The position numbers were made by a program, and so were the translations under genes. A stretch of DNA of 64,000 nt from Petunia secreta (Eukaryota > Streptophyta > Magnoliopsida > Solanales > Solanaceae), in NCBI GenBank assembly GCA_029990175.1, contig JARKIP010000010.1, positions 47,610,001 through 47,674,000 of the forward strand, written 5' to 3'. Below, one piece after another: positions 1 through 11,113 of this stretch. Below the pieces are notes generated by a model. That model searched no databases, was not told where the DNA came from, and was given only the letters and a program-made list of their open reading frames with translations. Numbering within the stretch: the first letter of the stretch is position 1; each line of letters opens with the position of its first letter.

Positions 1-856
1 ATAATACATAGACCTCGTGCTATATTTGAATTCCTAGGCTTAGAACTTGTCTTCCCTTGTTTTTGAGAAAGCCATTGATCACCTTTACTTTCTTTCTTAG
101 TGTAGTTTGTAGTTGTTAGTATTGTTTCATTAATTCTTTACACTTGTTTGGCTTAGTTCACTAGATTTAGTTCCTCTACTTCCTTAATCACATCACATTA
201 TTCCTTGTGGATTTGACCCCGACTCCTAGTTGGGTATATTACTTGTCAGAGATCGATTGGCGTATTAGAGTAGTTTGAGGAGTTGAACTAGTTGGCTTTG
301 ACCCAAACCTTGTGAATATTTGTTTTGTGACTTATGAATATTTATTTTTGTAGTGTTTTTACTTGTGTTAGTTAGTTAGTTAGTTTAACTTTATGTTAAA
401 AATGACATCGTGGAATCAAAATTAGTCAAATATTGAAAATTCATATGTTAATATTCCTTGTCCTTGTTATAGTGGACCACACTATTGGAACAATTGTCAA
501 ATTATTTCCGGAGGCGAGTTGTGTGCACCTTAAGAAGGCTGAGCCACAACACAAGCAAGAACTCGACTTGAGACTGGGCTAATGAATCTTACCCATGAGT
601 CGCCAAGAGACTGCAACTCTCAAACCAATGGCCTCATCTGAACTCGACTTGTGTGTAACTATTATATACACTTTTCAAGTACCTTTTTCAATTTCTACTT
701 CAAGTACTCCCATTTTTTCCTCCAAATTTCAGCCAAATCTTGTCTAGACGGCTATAACTCAAAAATATTTTTCTTATGTTGGTACCAAGTGTCTATAGAA
801 CTGCCTCGTATAAGTTGGATAGGTGAATGAACTAAGCTGCCGGCTTTTGTTGTTTA
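1..856. other. gene-free left flank, possible LTR remnant
   Basis: I see no supported gene. The first 380 bases are T-rich and contain a stretch around 205-245 (TTGTGGATTTGACCCCGACT and following) of a kind I associate with plant Ty3-gypsy LTR or leader sequence. No matching second LTR lies in the window, so this is only a weak suggestion. From about 770 the sequence becomes similar to 36650 onwards (see the paralogous block). Confidence 0.3.
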
Positions 857-859
857 TAA

Positions 860-1135
860 CACAACTAAAAAAACAGGCTTTTTCGACCGCCCAATCGATC
901 GATGTGTCGACTGCATTTCAACCGATTGTGGTGGTCGACACAATTATGGTCGAAAATCAACCTTCGACCGAAATTCGATCGAACGTCGACCGACTTCGAC
1001 CGAATTTCGGTCGAAGAACATGGACTAAAGTGACATGTTCTTCGACCGAAATTCGGTCGAACAAAATTTCGACCGAAATTCGGTCGAAAGGCTGGTAATT
1101 TTTTTTGACCAACTATCGACCGAAAGTCGGTCGAA
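860..1135. repeat. CACTA left end: TIR and palindromic subterminal array
   Basis: After the terminal repeat there are at least five copies of a roughly 20-bp palindrome, TTCGACCGAAATTCGGTCGA or close variants, at about 963-981, 996-1015, 1041-1061, 1068-1088 and 1115-1135. Half-sites TCGACCG and CCGATTG fill the gaps. In En/Spm-type elements such arrays bind the element's accessory protein. That role is inferred here from family knowledge. Confidence 0.85.
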
Positions 1136-1351
1136 AACCTGTAAAAACCTGCAACATAAAAGCTGAAATTAGCCCTACACCACCTGTAAATTCAGCAACA
1201 CGCAGAAAATCCAGACAAAACACATTCATAAACGATATTCAAACAAGGCTAATAAAGCCAAACAATAGAAAGGAGTCTTTCAACATTAGTTCAAGTGTTA
1301 CAATAATCAAACAAACTTAACAAACAGTTTAAAGTTCAACAATCACTACTA

Positions 1352-1546
1352 CTAGCTAGAAGCCGAACTAGACTCGGCATCAGACTGAGCCGGCGAATGG
1401 TGGCGACGCCTGCTCTTGCTCTTTCCCTTTCCCGAGCTATCACGGTTTCCTTTGCCTTTTTTTTGGTTCCTTAGGAGCTGTTGCATCATTTCATGCATTT
1501 GTCTCTGATGAACACTTTCTTCTTGTAAACACTTTCTTCATACCTG
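1352..1546 (-). pseudogene. last exon of a second CACTA protein (lysine/arginine/serine-rich tail)
   Basis: Read on the minus strand, this segment encodes a Gln/Met/His-rich stretch (about QMHEMMQQLLRNQ) followed by a basic and serine-rich tail (GKGKSKSRRRHHSPAQSD) ending at a TAG at 1352-1354. Such a tail is typical of the C-terminus of the second CACTA-encoded protein (PF03004-like). It lies just downstream of the TNP2-like gene on the same strand. Only this terminal part is visible. Upstream, the frame is interrupted near 1540-1550, and the rest of that protein is not present between 1550 and 1798. It could instead be an alternative last exon of the transposase gene. Confidence 0.45.
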
Positions 1547-1594
1547 TTGACACATTCACATTATTTAAGGAACAAGTAAGTATGTAACATACTA

Positions 1595-1710
1595 GCACAT
1601 TCCTTGCACAAAAATATGTAACAGGTTAAATAGATTAAATAAACACATTCATTGCACAAAAACTAGGCAGGTTAAATAGATTAAATAAACACATTCATTG
1701 CACAAAAATA
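1595..1710. repeat. short tandem repeat, about 46-bp unit
   Basis: The sequence CAGGTTAAATAGATTAAATA plus AACACATTCATTGCACAAAAA occurs twice, at 1622-1662 and 1668-1708, with a partial third copy at about 1595-1617. It lies inside the CACTA element, between the transposase stop and the basic-tail exon. Confidence 0.75.
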
Positions 1711-1798
1711 AGAATACAAATATCTTCTTATGTTTATAATTATATAAGTACATTAAACTAGCCTATTAAAAAAACAAAACATCAAAGTGCATATAAGG

Positions 1799-4700
1799 TC
1801 AATCCTCATCATCAGCCAATTCTTCTTCCTCATCCTCATCGTTAACTTCTTCTTCATCTGTATATTCATCATCATCATTTGCCCTTGAAGCTCCTTCTCC
1901 AAAATTAACTGGGTTTTTTCCTCGACTAGCTACAGATGCATCTAACTGCTCATATATGCCATCAATATGTTGCAACTGGTCAGCTAGTTCATTGTCCGCT
2001 ATCAATGGAACGGTTGAGACCTCGTTCTGGTATGCAACATCTAAAAGATCAGGGACTTCAACTAATCCCACCGGTTTTCCTTTTATAACTGCCCACCAAT
2101 GGGCTTTGGCCTTTGATCTTGCTGGGTTCTTTGTCCGAGGGTAAGGAACAAACCACACTTGCTTTACTTTCTGGACAATGATGAAAGGATCGTAGTGTCC
2201 ATATGACCTTTTGTGATTAACCTCGACTAACTTAGAAGACGGGTCTACCCTCGTACTCTGTTACTGGGATCAAACCACTTGCACCGGAAAAGAACCAATT
2301 TCTTATGAGGCCAACCGACACTATACTCTACCTCTAACATCTCCTCAATCACACCGTAGTACTCAAAGTCGCCCCCTTGATCACCGGTTCCTACTTTCAC
2401 GGACACACCAGAGTTGTATGTTTTCTTACCCTCCGACCGCTGTTTTGTATGAAACTTGTACCCATTTACAAAGTACGTATTCATCCTTTTGTATTTGTCA
2501 TATGGGCCATGGCATATATCTCGCAGAAAATCAAAGGTGATGCCATTCACCGGATTGTTCACCTATATAAAAATTTAATGAAGTTGTGTAAATAAATATT
2601 TGTATCTAAATATAAGGAACATTTAAGAGTTTGTTAACCACTTACAAATTCTGTAAACCAATTTGTAAAATTTTCATAAACTTCCGCATCACCGAACTCA
2701 GCGATAAAGTGACTGCATTATGAGCCGAGGAAATACACGTTAGTCCGAATATACTTATTAACGGCGAATATTAGGCAGTATTGTTAAAATACAATATACT
2801 TGTAATAAGGCGTGACCTCGGGACAGTTCAACAGCACATGTATCGTAGCTACCTTCCTGTCCAGTTCATTGAACTAACATACTTCGGATGATGTATTTCC
2901 CCTGCCTGGTTGATTGAATACAGAGAATGCTGGGTAATTGGGATCATTATTATCGCCCACATCATGCCGATCCGGCCTAGTGCGCAAACATGGAACATCC
3001 TTGTCGAAGTAGTAAGAGCAAAAATGAGAAGTTTCTCTAGCCAGATATGCCTCGTATATTGACCCCTCGATTTGGTTCCTGTTTTTCACGTCCCTTTTAC
3101 ACTTACCAATAATTCTGCAATAATTATTGTGTTAGTGGAATTAAGTTGGATTAATTAAAAAAATAAAAGTTACTAAGATATGGAAGCTTACCTCTCGAAA
3201 GGGTACATCCATCTGCAGTGCACCGGGCCTCCTAGCCAGCCTCTTCAGCTAGGTGAATCGGAAGATGCTCCATCACGTTAAAGAACCCGGGGGGAAAGAT
3301 CTTTGTCAGCTTAGTGGCGACTACAGGAAAGTTCTGTTCCAACAGGTTAAAGTTCTCTTCCTTCAATGTCTTACTGCAAAGCTCTTTAAAAAATAGGCTC
3401 GTCTCTGTTAGCGGTTTCAGAACTTTATCAGGCAAGCCATTGAATTCAATTGGGAGCAAGTTTTCCATGAAGATGTGACAGTCGTGGCTTTTCATGTGAT
3501 GCAGTTTCCCACCAGTAATATCAACACACTTTTCTAGGTTTGAAGCATAACCATCAAGCATCCTCAAATTACTCACCCACTCACAAATCATCCTTCGCTC
3601 ATCCTCATCGAATGTATAACAAGCCTTTGGCATGAAAATGATGTTGCCTTCTTGGATTACCTGCAACTCAGGTCGCCTACAAAGTAACTGTAGGTCCAAC
3701 CGTGCCTTCAAGTTGTCCTTTGTCTTGCCCCGGACATCCATCACAGTATTAAGGATGGCCTCGAAAAAATTCTTCTCAATATGCATTGGATCCAGATTAT
3801 GGCGAAGAAGATTATCCTTCCAGTAAGGCAACTCCCAGAAAATGCTCTGTTTAGTCCAGTTATGTTCAACCCCATAACCAGGTGCTTTAGATGGCAGTTG
3901 TTCAGTTACCTTAGGAAGCTCCTTGACCCTGTCCCATATCTCGATGCCTGATAACCTGCACGGTGGCTCCTCAAAATCAACCTGATTCTTCATAAATGCG
4001 CTAGTATTATTCCTGAAAGGATGGTCCATTGGCAAGAATCGACGGCAACAATCGAACCATGTGCATTTACCTCCATATTTCAAAGTGAAGGCTTTTGTAT
4101 CTTCCATACAGTAAGGGCAAGAGAGCTTACCTGTTGTGGACCACCCAGACAACATCCCATAAGCAGGAAAGTCATTTATAGTCCACATCAAAGAAGCACG
4201 CATTTGGAAGTTCTGTTTCGTTGATATATCATAAGTCTCAACTCCTTCATGCCAAAGTATCTGCAACTCATCAAGCAAAGGCTGCAAATATACATCAATA
4301 GAGGCTTTCGGGTTATGTGGACCCGGTATTATACAATTCAAAAAGAGATAAGGACTGGTCATGCACATTCCAGGAGGCAGGTTGTAAGGAGTGACAAATA
4401 CGGGCCAACAAGAATAGGGCGTAGAGGAGACATCAAACGGGGTGAACCCATCAGAACATAGACCCAACCTTACATTCCTAGGTTCACTAGCAAATGCCGG
4501 ATACACTTGATCAAAGTGTTTCCATGCCTCCCCATCATATGGATGGGATAGAATACCCGGCTGCTTGGTACGGTCATGATGCCATCTCATGTGTGGAGCA
4601 GAACTCATCGAAGCATACAACCTCTTTAACCGTGGTATAAGGGGCAAGTAATGCATCCACTTGACAGGCTTCAGCTTCTTTTTAGGATCTGGCTCAGGCT

Positions 4701-5247
4701 TGTACCGAGGCTCCTCACAAAATCTACATGTCTGCAGGTCTGCATCATCCTTATAATACATCATGCAACCATTAACACAACAATGAATCTTCTCGGCAGA
4801 AAGCCCCAACGAGGAAACCAACTTCTTAGTGTAGTAATAAGTAGTTGGTAAGGCCATATTTCTCGGATTTAGTTCATTTATGAGGGCAATGATGGAATCC
4901 ACGGCTGCTTGAGAAATACTAAAATCTGATTTGATACTCATCAATCTAATAGCAACCGACAACTGGGAATGCACCGAGCCCTCATAAAATGGATGACTTG
5001 TTTCCTCCAACCGTTCGTAGAATTGATTTGACTCGGCATTGGGAATGTGCTCACCCTTCTTATACAAATGTAACTCGACATTCTCCAAATCTTGTATCTT
5101 TACACATTCGCATTTTTCACATGGACATCTAATTTTGCCATGCCTTAAATAATCGTCTGTGTTGCGGGCTATATCCAGAAATTCCATAACACCCGCTACA
5201 AACAAAGGCCTCAACCCCCACCGCTCGGAAAAGTTTCTATTATCCAT
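1799..5247 (-). pseudogene. CACTA TNP2-type transposase, frameshifted
   Basis: The main exon is 3232-5247. It starts with a CPCEKCECV zinc-type transposase-associated domain (residues about 1-80). A Transposase_21 core follows, with LGLCSDGFTPF, WPVFVTPYNLPPGMC, GKLSCPYC and HNLDPMHIEKNFFEAI. It ends in the start of DUF4218 (HLPIHLAEEA). A 1-nt loss near 3235 throws the frame, although the following bases still encode the family's GGPVH-WMYPFER motif up to a GT donor at about 3190. DUF4218 continues in 2874-3117, which ends in an in-frame TAG at 2874-2876. The DUF4216-like part runs from 2562, shifts frame again near 2250, and ends in a very acidic tail at 1799. Two frameshifts and a stop make it non-functional. 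Confidence 0.9.
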
Positions 5248-5513
5248 CTACAACGGCGTCGATTAATGTCCATATCTACACAAACATTGCAAGATTGAGA
5301 AATAATATGTATAGCTAAACCAACAACTACAACAATATAATCCCAAACAACCCAAACCTAACTTTATAATAGCTAACAACGCCAAACAAGTTCTTCAACA
5401 TCAACAATAACTACAATAAAGTTTGCTAACTAATAATTAACTACCTATGCATTAGAAAAGGCCAAATTTAAAAAATAATTAAAAACATAATTAAATTCTG
5501 ATTTAATAAAAAC

Positions 5514-5544
<31 letters not shown>

Positions 5545-5884
5545 ACCTCGAGGTTGATTTATGCTCCAATGGCACCTACTAATGATTCCCCACTAGTTAT
5601 ATGCTTCAAAACTACAAAAAAATTGAGTTAAAAAGTTAGGGTTTAAGTTTTACAAAGTAATTAAAATAACTCTAAAATTAAGAATTTACCTTGAATTTCT
5701 TGTTATAGGTAGTGATTAGGAGGGTAGATTGTGTTTGATTGTTGATTTTGGGGGTGGGTTATGGTGGATTTCGAGTATGGAGCTTGGGGAGGGTTTAAAA
5801 TGGTGTTTTATGATTTTTAGGGAAGAAACAAAATGAGCCGAAATGGTGTCTGCCCCAATTAAAAACGGGGCTTCCGACCGCACC
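5248..5884 (-). other. 5' untranslated/intron region of the CACTA transposase gene
   Basis: No coding signal is seen. The stretch contains an A-run at 5514-5540. Reading minus, a possible splice donor (GAG|GTAAGG) lies right beside that run. This would fit an intron in the 5' leader of the transposase gene. Confidence 0.4.
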
Positions 5885-6011
5885 ATCGACCGAATTTCGG
5901 TCGACAGGCCCAACAAAATTTAACCTATCGACCGAAAATCGGTCGAACCAAAATTTCGACCGATTTTCGGTCGATAGGTAGTAGTCGAAAAAAGCAGTTT
6001 TTTTAGTAGTG
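5885..6011. repeat. CACTA right end: palindromic subterminal array and TIR
   Basis: Three copies of the palindrome occur at about 5885-5904, 5927-5947 and 5954-5974 (ATCGACCGAATTTCGGTCGA type). They are followed by the terminal repeat, whose reverse complement begins CACTACTAAAAAAACTGC. The right array is shorter than the left, the usual asymmetry for this superfamily. Confidence 0.85.
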
Positions 6012-6640
6012 TAAGTTCAAATCGGTCCCCACTTTACTGTGGCTTCGTCTTTTTTGCTCCATTAGTTTTTGGAAATATGCTCACTTAACTTGGCTGATGC
6101 TCAGTATTTGATACTCCTAGTAGAGAGATGCCAAAGAAATATGCACAACGCTCACAAGTGACACTTATCATCAGCAGTGACTTCTAGTTTGCACGCCATG
6201 TCCAGTAACAGTTTAGGCACATAAATTCTTTCCTGCGTTTCCTTCCACTATTAGAGGCTAATTCTTGGAGCTTATGCTTGCTTTGGCAGTATTGGCACTT
6301 GAAAAGTGATTGAGTGCAAGTATACCCGTGTTAAAAGAACACAAAATAAAAAATAAAAGAAACACCGATCTCAGAAGTTAATGGATGCTTATGAACAAAA
6401 ATGCGTACATAATACATAGAAGTTTACAGGCCAAAAAGGAAACTTTGTTTAAGTAGTTGCCAACAGCTTAATTAACGCAACAACAATAAGAACTGCTGAT
6501 TTGAACACAGGTAAAATTGGAGGAAGAGACGAACAAAAAGGACAAAAGTAGCTGGGGACGACTCAATAACCAGTAAAAAGCCTATGACGTACTAGACCAA
6601 ACTTTAAAACCAATGATATTGACACGAGCATGTATTAATA

Positions 6641-6900
6641 CTACTCACCCGTTTAAAAAAAGATTGAATATTTGCGTAGTATAACGGTTAAGTTGACTAA
6701 TTTTTAATAGAAATTTGCACATCGAATTTTAAAACTTTTTTAAATAAATTTACATATTTAGAAACTACATGAAAAACACTATAAGTCACAATAGTTAACA
6801 ATTCAAAATAGTTATAAAATATCCGTAAGACATGTGGTCAAACATAATTTTATTTGACCCTTCAAATAGTAATATATTCATTTTTTTTAAACGGATGGAG
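6641..6900. mobile_element. Stowaway-type MITE, copy 1
   Basis: A 260-bp AT-rich element flanked by TA at 6639-6640 and 6901-6902. The right end ...AAACGGATGGAG, read in reverse (CTCCATCCGTTT), is a Stowaway terminus. The left end (CTACTCACCCGTTTAAA) is a degraded version. It matches the element at 45381-45639 along its whole length, in opposite orientation. It has no coding capacity. Confidence 0.85.
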
Positions 6901-6902
6901 TA

Positions 6903-7310
6903 TATGAGATGGCTAGTTGGCATTTTCTTACTATTGTAGTGACGACCTCTGGATTTGTTACGTAATAGTAAAATAACTAATTTATTTAGTAAAGATACTC
7001 AACTGAGATATGAGACGTTAATAAGTCGCTTGGTACGTTATTTGACTTTCAAATGTTACTCGACAAATACATTAATAGTAAAATAATTTTAATGTTATTA
7101 CATTTAGATTTAAATACATCTCACATATTTCAATCATATTCTGAGTTTAATTTCCTTTGTTCCCTAGTCCATTAACAAATGGAGTATTTGGGAGTAGTAT
7201 TTGAAATATTACTTCAAATTTTTGGGAGTGGTATTTGAAATATTACTTTAAATTTTTGTTTGTTTATACGATTTGTGCAAATTTGAAAATCAAAAATTCA
7301 AATTCTCAAA
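6903..7310. other. AT-rich intergenic sequence
   Basis: No gene is seen. A short internal duplication (TATTTGAAATATTACTT) occurs twice around 7198-7250. The sequence from about 7160, together with 8112-8310, may belong to one older MITE split by the hAT insertion. I could not define its ends. Confidence 0.35.
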
Positions 7311-8111
7311 TAGAGCCGTCAATATGGGCTTGACCCGCTTGGCTAGCCCAGTGAGCTGGCGCGGCCTGGCTCGTAATTTAATAGGTTTGGGCTAAGATTT
7401 TTTTAGCCCACAAAATACTGAGGCTTTTTATCCCGGCCCACGCAACCCCCACGGCCCGCGAGGCTTGGGCGAGACCGGGCTGGGCCAGCCCGTGGGCTTA
7501 ATTAAATAAAATAATTTAAATAATAAAATAAGGACCAGTCTAAAAAAAATAAAAACAGAGCTTCCAGTTTTGAATATTTTGTTGTAATTTTTCAGTACTT
7601 ATATTTTGACAAATATTATATTATAAGTATCTTTTTATGTTTTCGTTTTAATGTTATTTGATATGCGGGTTTTTAGAGAATAACAATTTACCAATGTGTG
7701 TGGTGACTTATCAAAGTTTGTAAATTTTTTCCTGATTATCTTATGTTAAAAACAGTTAATGATATCTGCAATTGCTCCACAAATTTTATGAAATTAAGAT
7801 TCTCTTTTAACTAATGACAATTGAAATAAATTTTAAGTTCACATTAGATACTTTTTGACACCAAAGTTTGTACTATATTTTTATTTGTTTACATTATCTT
7901 CTTTACAAGAATTGCTCAGTTGGATATCATGGTAATATTTAGTTTACTTTTAGTATATACTGTTATTAAAAATTCAAAAATAAAACTAATATTATTAAGA
8001 ATTAATTAATAATAAATAATGGTGGGCTAGCCCGGCTAGACCTGCAGCCCACATAAGACTGGGCTGGAGCCCACGTGTGCTGGGTCGAGCCGACCCATTT
8101 TGACAGTACTG
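7311..8111. mobile_element. non-autonomous hAT-type element
   Basis: The element is 801 bp with imperfect terminal inverted repeats, TAGAGCCGTCAATATGGG at the left and CAGTACTGTCAAAATGGG (reverse complement) at the right. It is flanked by the 8-bp direct repeat TTCTCAAA at 7303-7310 and 8112-8119. The subterminal 180 bp on the left and 80 bp on the right are unusually GC-rich and full of GGGCT/AGCCC motifs, while the core is AT-rich. No transposase ORF is present. An 8-bp TSD and TIRs of this type fit the hAT superfamily. Confidence 0.85.
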
Positions 8112-8119
8112 TTCTCAAA

Positions 8120-8805
8120 TACTGGTTGAGAGTAGTATTTAGGAGATTTGGAGAAAAAACTTTTCCTCACTCACAAAACTTCAACTTTTTTCAAGTGAAA
8201 TGTATGTCCAAACACAACTTCAAGTTCCTAAAACTGTTTTTCAACTCAACTTCAAAAATTCTAATTCTCAAGTTTCAACCAAATCTATATCCAAACCCTA
8301 GCTAAAATATATTTCAGAAGACTTCATTTCCGTCGGATCCAATGATCATGCCATTGAAGAATGCTCGCAATTGTTAAAGAAAACAAAATACTATGTAGTG
8401 GAGTAGTTGCTTTTGGAAAACCAATTGTTTTGTTTCTAGAATACAACTTATGTTCTTCTTGGAAAATTCTTCCAAATACACGCAAACTTATCTACAAAAA
8501 AAACATATCCATATATAAACATATTACTTTCTAGTAAACAAAGCAAAATGTATATTTTAACAAACAAGCAGACACCAATTTATCACGTTGAATGGAAGAA
8601 GATATCATTACTAGCAATTTCCCCTGTATGGTGGCTTTTTCTTCTTCCTTTTTCCTCCTTTTCTTCTACACATGGAACTTTGCAACTTCGTACCTAAGAA
8701 GCAAGTCAAATTGCTAAGTATATTTACTGTGGACTTCTTTCAATTTGCTTACTTTTGTAATGTTCCATTATCTGTATTTTATTGCTTTCCATCGTAAGTA
8801 GAAAA
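8120..8805. other. intergenic sequence before the gypsy element
   Basis: No gene is supported. Up to about 8310 it carries CAAACACAACTTCAAGTTCC-like sequence of the kind found in Solanaceae MITEs. The last five bases (8801-8805, GAAAA) are the target duplication of the large gypsy insertion. Confidence 0.4.
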
Positions 8806-9368
8806 TGTATTGGGCAAAGATTGGCTCGCGTATATGATACCTCGGGCATCTAATTCGAAGCGCACCGGGGATGTCTGTAAGCCAAAGCCCGAGGCAGACA
8901 ACAAGATCGCCGAAGTTATTGACTGAAGTGATGACAGCCTATGGTACACCTCGGTGAACAATCACCTTGGTGAACGATCACCATGATCGATCAGCCAGCT
9001 TATATCCACGGGGTCGATGGCTTGAGCCTCGGTGGATCGCCCAGCTTCAGCGAGCAAACCGCCCACGATCTCAGCTCACTAACTCCATTTCCAAAGATGT
9101 GCAACATAGGTAAAGCAGTGGACGAACATGGGAAAATAGCTATTATTCACCTGTCTATAAATATCATTTTATTTTATGTTGTAAGCATCCAGAAATATAT
9201 ACCAAAACTCTGCCAAAATTTGTACTGACTATTGATATTGGAATGCACGTCTTATTGTTTCACTTATTTGCTCAGTTTCGTTGTTTCATTTCAACTTTAA
9301 TACTTGGCATTGTTTGTAAACCCGCTCTAAATTCAATTTGTTGCCCTATACCGATTTAGGCTAAAACA
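8806..9368 (+). repeat. 5' LTR of the Tat-lineage gypsy element
   Basis: Direct repeat of 35046-35607. A TATA box (TCTATAAATA) lies at 9154-9163, a likely LTR promoter. The base composition (CCTCGG, GATCGCC motifs) contrasts with the AT-rich surroundings. Right after it, from about 9371, comes TTCGCGCCGGCTGTGGG, probably a degraded primer-binding site. Confidence 0.93.
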
Positions 9369-9462
9369 AATTCGCGCCGGCTGTGGGAATTCACGCAATT
9401 ACGCTTTGTTCCAAAGTTGAACAGTAAATCAGTTCACGTTTGTATTTACTATTTATTTAGCA

Positions 9463-10716
9463 ATGGCTAATAACGATGAGAACGCCAACAGATACCAGTT
9501 ACTTTCCGATAGACAAACTGGTACGTTTGTACCACCACTTCCAACAGAAAATATACATATACCACCACCGCCTCCGGTGGACCCTTCCTCATCAGTGTCG
9601 AATGATCCCTTCCAAGCATGTGTCATATGCTCCTTGCACAACCTTCAAGCGCGATTCGATGAACAAGTGAATTTTAACGCTGAATTTCGGAGCTCTTTAG
9701 AGGCAGTCTCGATGAGAAATCACGCTGCCCCTACTGACACTCCACATGTAGCTCCGAATAGAGGTATCCCGGATTTCGTTCCTACGGGCGCGGCAATAGG
9801 GGGACCTCAAAATGGAGCCACATCTGGAGGCTCGGAGACTGTACCAAACACTAATTCACCCTTTGGGATGATTCCCAACGTGGGCCCGAGTTGAGGCTCG
9901 AGTCAAAAAGCGACTCGAAAACGTCCACCAGGTGAGGAAGACCCAAAGGGTGTTGGACATTGACAAATGTAGGCTATTGCCCAACAAGCCCAAGGCTGCC
10001 CCAGCACCAATTTCGAAACATTTCAAGATGCATATTTTAAATAAGTATGATGGTACCACCGACCCAGTCGAACATGTGACTGAGTTCATGGCCATGGTGA
10101 AAGGAATCGATTTGTCCGAAATAAAGAAAGAATCAATAATTTTGAAGAAATTCGATGACACTTTGGAAAAGAGGGCACTGCGCTGGTACATGCACTTGCC
10201 TTCGGAGTCTATCTCAGATTTCAAGGAGTTGGCTGATGCGTTCATCAAGGCTCATACTGGAGCACAAAAAAATTTTCAAAAAAATGAGGATATCTTTGAA
10301 GTAAAACAACAATATGGGAACCCATCAAAGACTTCCTTGAGCGGTTTCAAGCCGAAAGAATGGAACTACCCCCCATGGAAGATAACTTGGCTATCATGGC
10401 CTTTGAGAGAAATATCAATGTTCGAAACTCTGAAGCAGCTGCCGAGTTAAGGAAAGAGCTTCAATAATATCAAGCTCAGACGTGAAATGAATTACACAAC
10501 AGAGCTACCACCAAGATAAGGCTGGAAGAAGTAGAACGGAGAGCTGCAAGTCGAAGCTCAAGCTATAGAAATCGCCTGAACTCATCAAGACGCGCTGAAG
10601 CGCCGCGTGGGAGCTCCAAAGGTCGATATGAGCCATACAACTCACAAAGTCAACATGTGAGTCAAAGGCTCGGTTGGCCACCTATAATCCAGCACCTCGG
10701 AGACCGAGTAAACGAC
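9463..10716 (+). pseudogene. gag of the Tat-lineage gypsy element, frameshifted
   Basis: The first part (9463-9894, from ATG, MANNDENANRYQLL) is a proline-rich N-terminus ending at a TGA. A frame change follows. The retrotransposon gag core lies at 9932-10450, with KYDGTTDPVEHVTEF and ALRWYMHLPSESISDFKEL, a close fit to the Retrotrans_gag pattern of the Tat group. After 10450 the frame is broken again. Remnants of an Arg/Ser-rich linker (about RLEEVERRAASRSSSYRN) are readable in another frame up to about 10716. Confidence 0.85.
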
Positions 10717-10717
10717 A

Positions 10718-11092
10718 ATGCTAACCAAAAAAAACACCACGGGGCCCGCCTTGGTATCCAAAGATAAGGACTTGCCTCAGATCCCAGATTACAACTTCAA
10801 CGTATCAACCACGGAGTTGGTAAACGCTTTAAAGGGGATGACAAATAAGGGGGTGAGATTGCCAGAGGATGTGAGGACATCCCCTGAGAAAAGAGATCAA
10901 AGTCTCTGTTGTGAATTCCATGTTGACTATGGTTATCGTATCGAGGATTTTAAAGCTCTTCGCCTCGAGGTGGCATACCTATTAAAGAAAGGCCTGTTTG
11001 TGAATTTCTCACCGACAAAGGAAAACAAAATTATGCAAAGAATAGAGGGGACGGACAGCCACCGAGGGCACCACCCCACGACAGGGTTGTGA
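10718..11092 (+). pseudogene. gag C-terminus, degraded zinc knuckle
   Basis: The text DQSLCCEFHVDYGYRIEDF resembles the CEFHGDHGHRTEDC-type CCHC knuckle at the end of Tat gag proteins. The final Cys is replaced by Phe and the central His by Tyr. It is followed by LRLEVAYLLKKG, also typical of the family. A real start codon is not evident. This is a piece of the same polyprotein in a shifted frame. Confidence 0.75.
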
Positions 11093-11113
11093 ATAATAAC
11101 CGGGGGGTCTAAA

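Larger units (their letters stand above)
860..6011 (-). mobile_element. CACTA (En/Spm) DNA transposon, coding strand minus
   Basis: The left end reads CACAACTAAAAAAACAGGC. The reverse complement of the right end reads CACTACTAAAAAAACTGC. Together they form a CACTA-type terminal inverted repeat, with one substitution in the left CACTA. The element is flanked by the 3-bp duplication TAA at 857-859 and 6012-6014. Both subterminal regions hold arrays of a palindrome built on TCGACCGAAATTCGGTCGA. The interior encodes a decayed TNP2-type transposase and the end of a second, basic protein. The element is about 5.15 kb long. Because both coding regions are broken, it is probably non-autonomous now. 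Confidence 0.93.
770..6630. repeat. left copy of a paralogous block, interrupted by the CACTA element
   Basis: Bases 770-859 plus 6015-6630 resemble 36650-37750 in the same order. Shared stretches include AAGTGTCTATAGAA, GAACTAAGCTGCCG, TCCACTATTAGAGGCTAA and ATGACGTACTA. The CACTA element (860-6011) sits inside the left copy only. After subtracting the CACTA and large gypsy insertions, the two copies lie about 4 kb apart, so this was probably a local tandem duplication. In the right copy the block lies upstream of the secreted-peptide gene. No second peptide gene is visible beside the left copy. Confidence 0.7.

Noticed and set aside
823..1320. Two open frames of 91 and 71 codons at the left end of the CACTA element
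   Set aside because: They read through the palindromic subterminal repeats (STEIRS repeated) and have no family features.
8075..8305. Open frame of 76 codons
   Set aside because: It crosses the hAT right end and adjoining MITE-like sequence, with no coding character.
9369..9410. Strong primer-binding site for the outer gypsy element
   Set aside because: TTCGCGCCGGCTGTGGG does not match a tRNA end that I can name, so I list it only as a probable degraded site.
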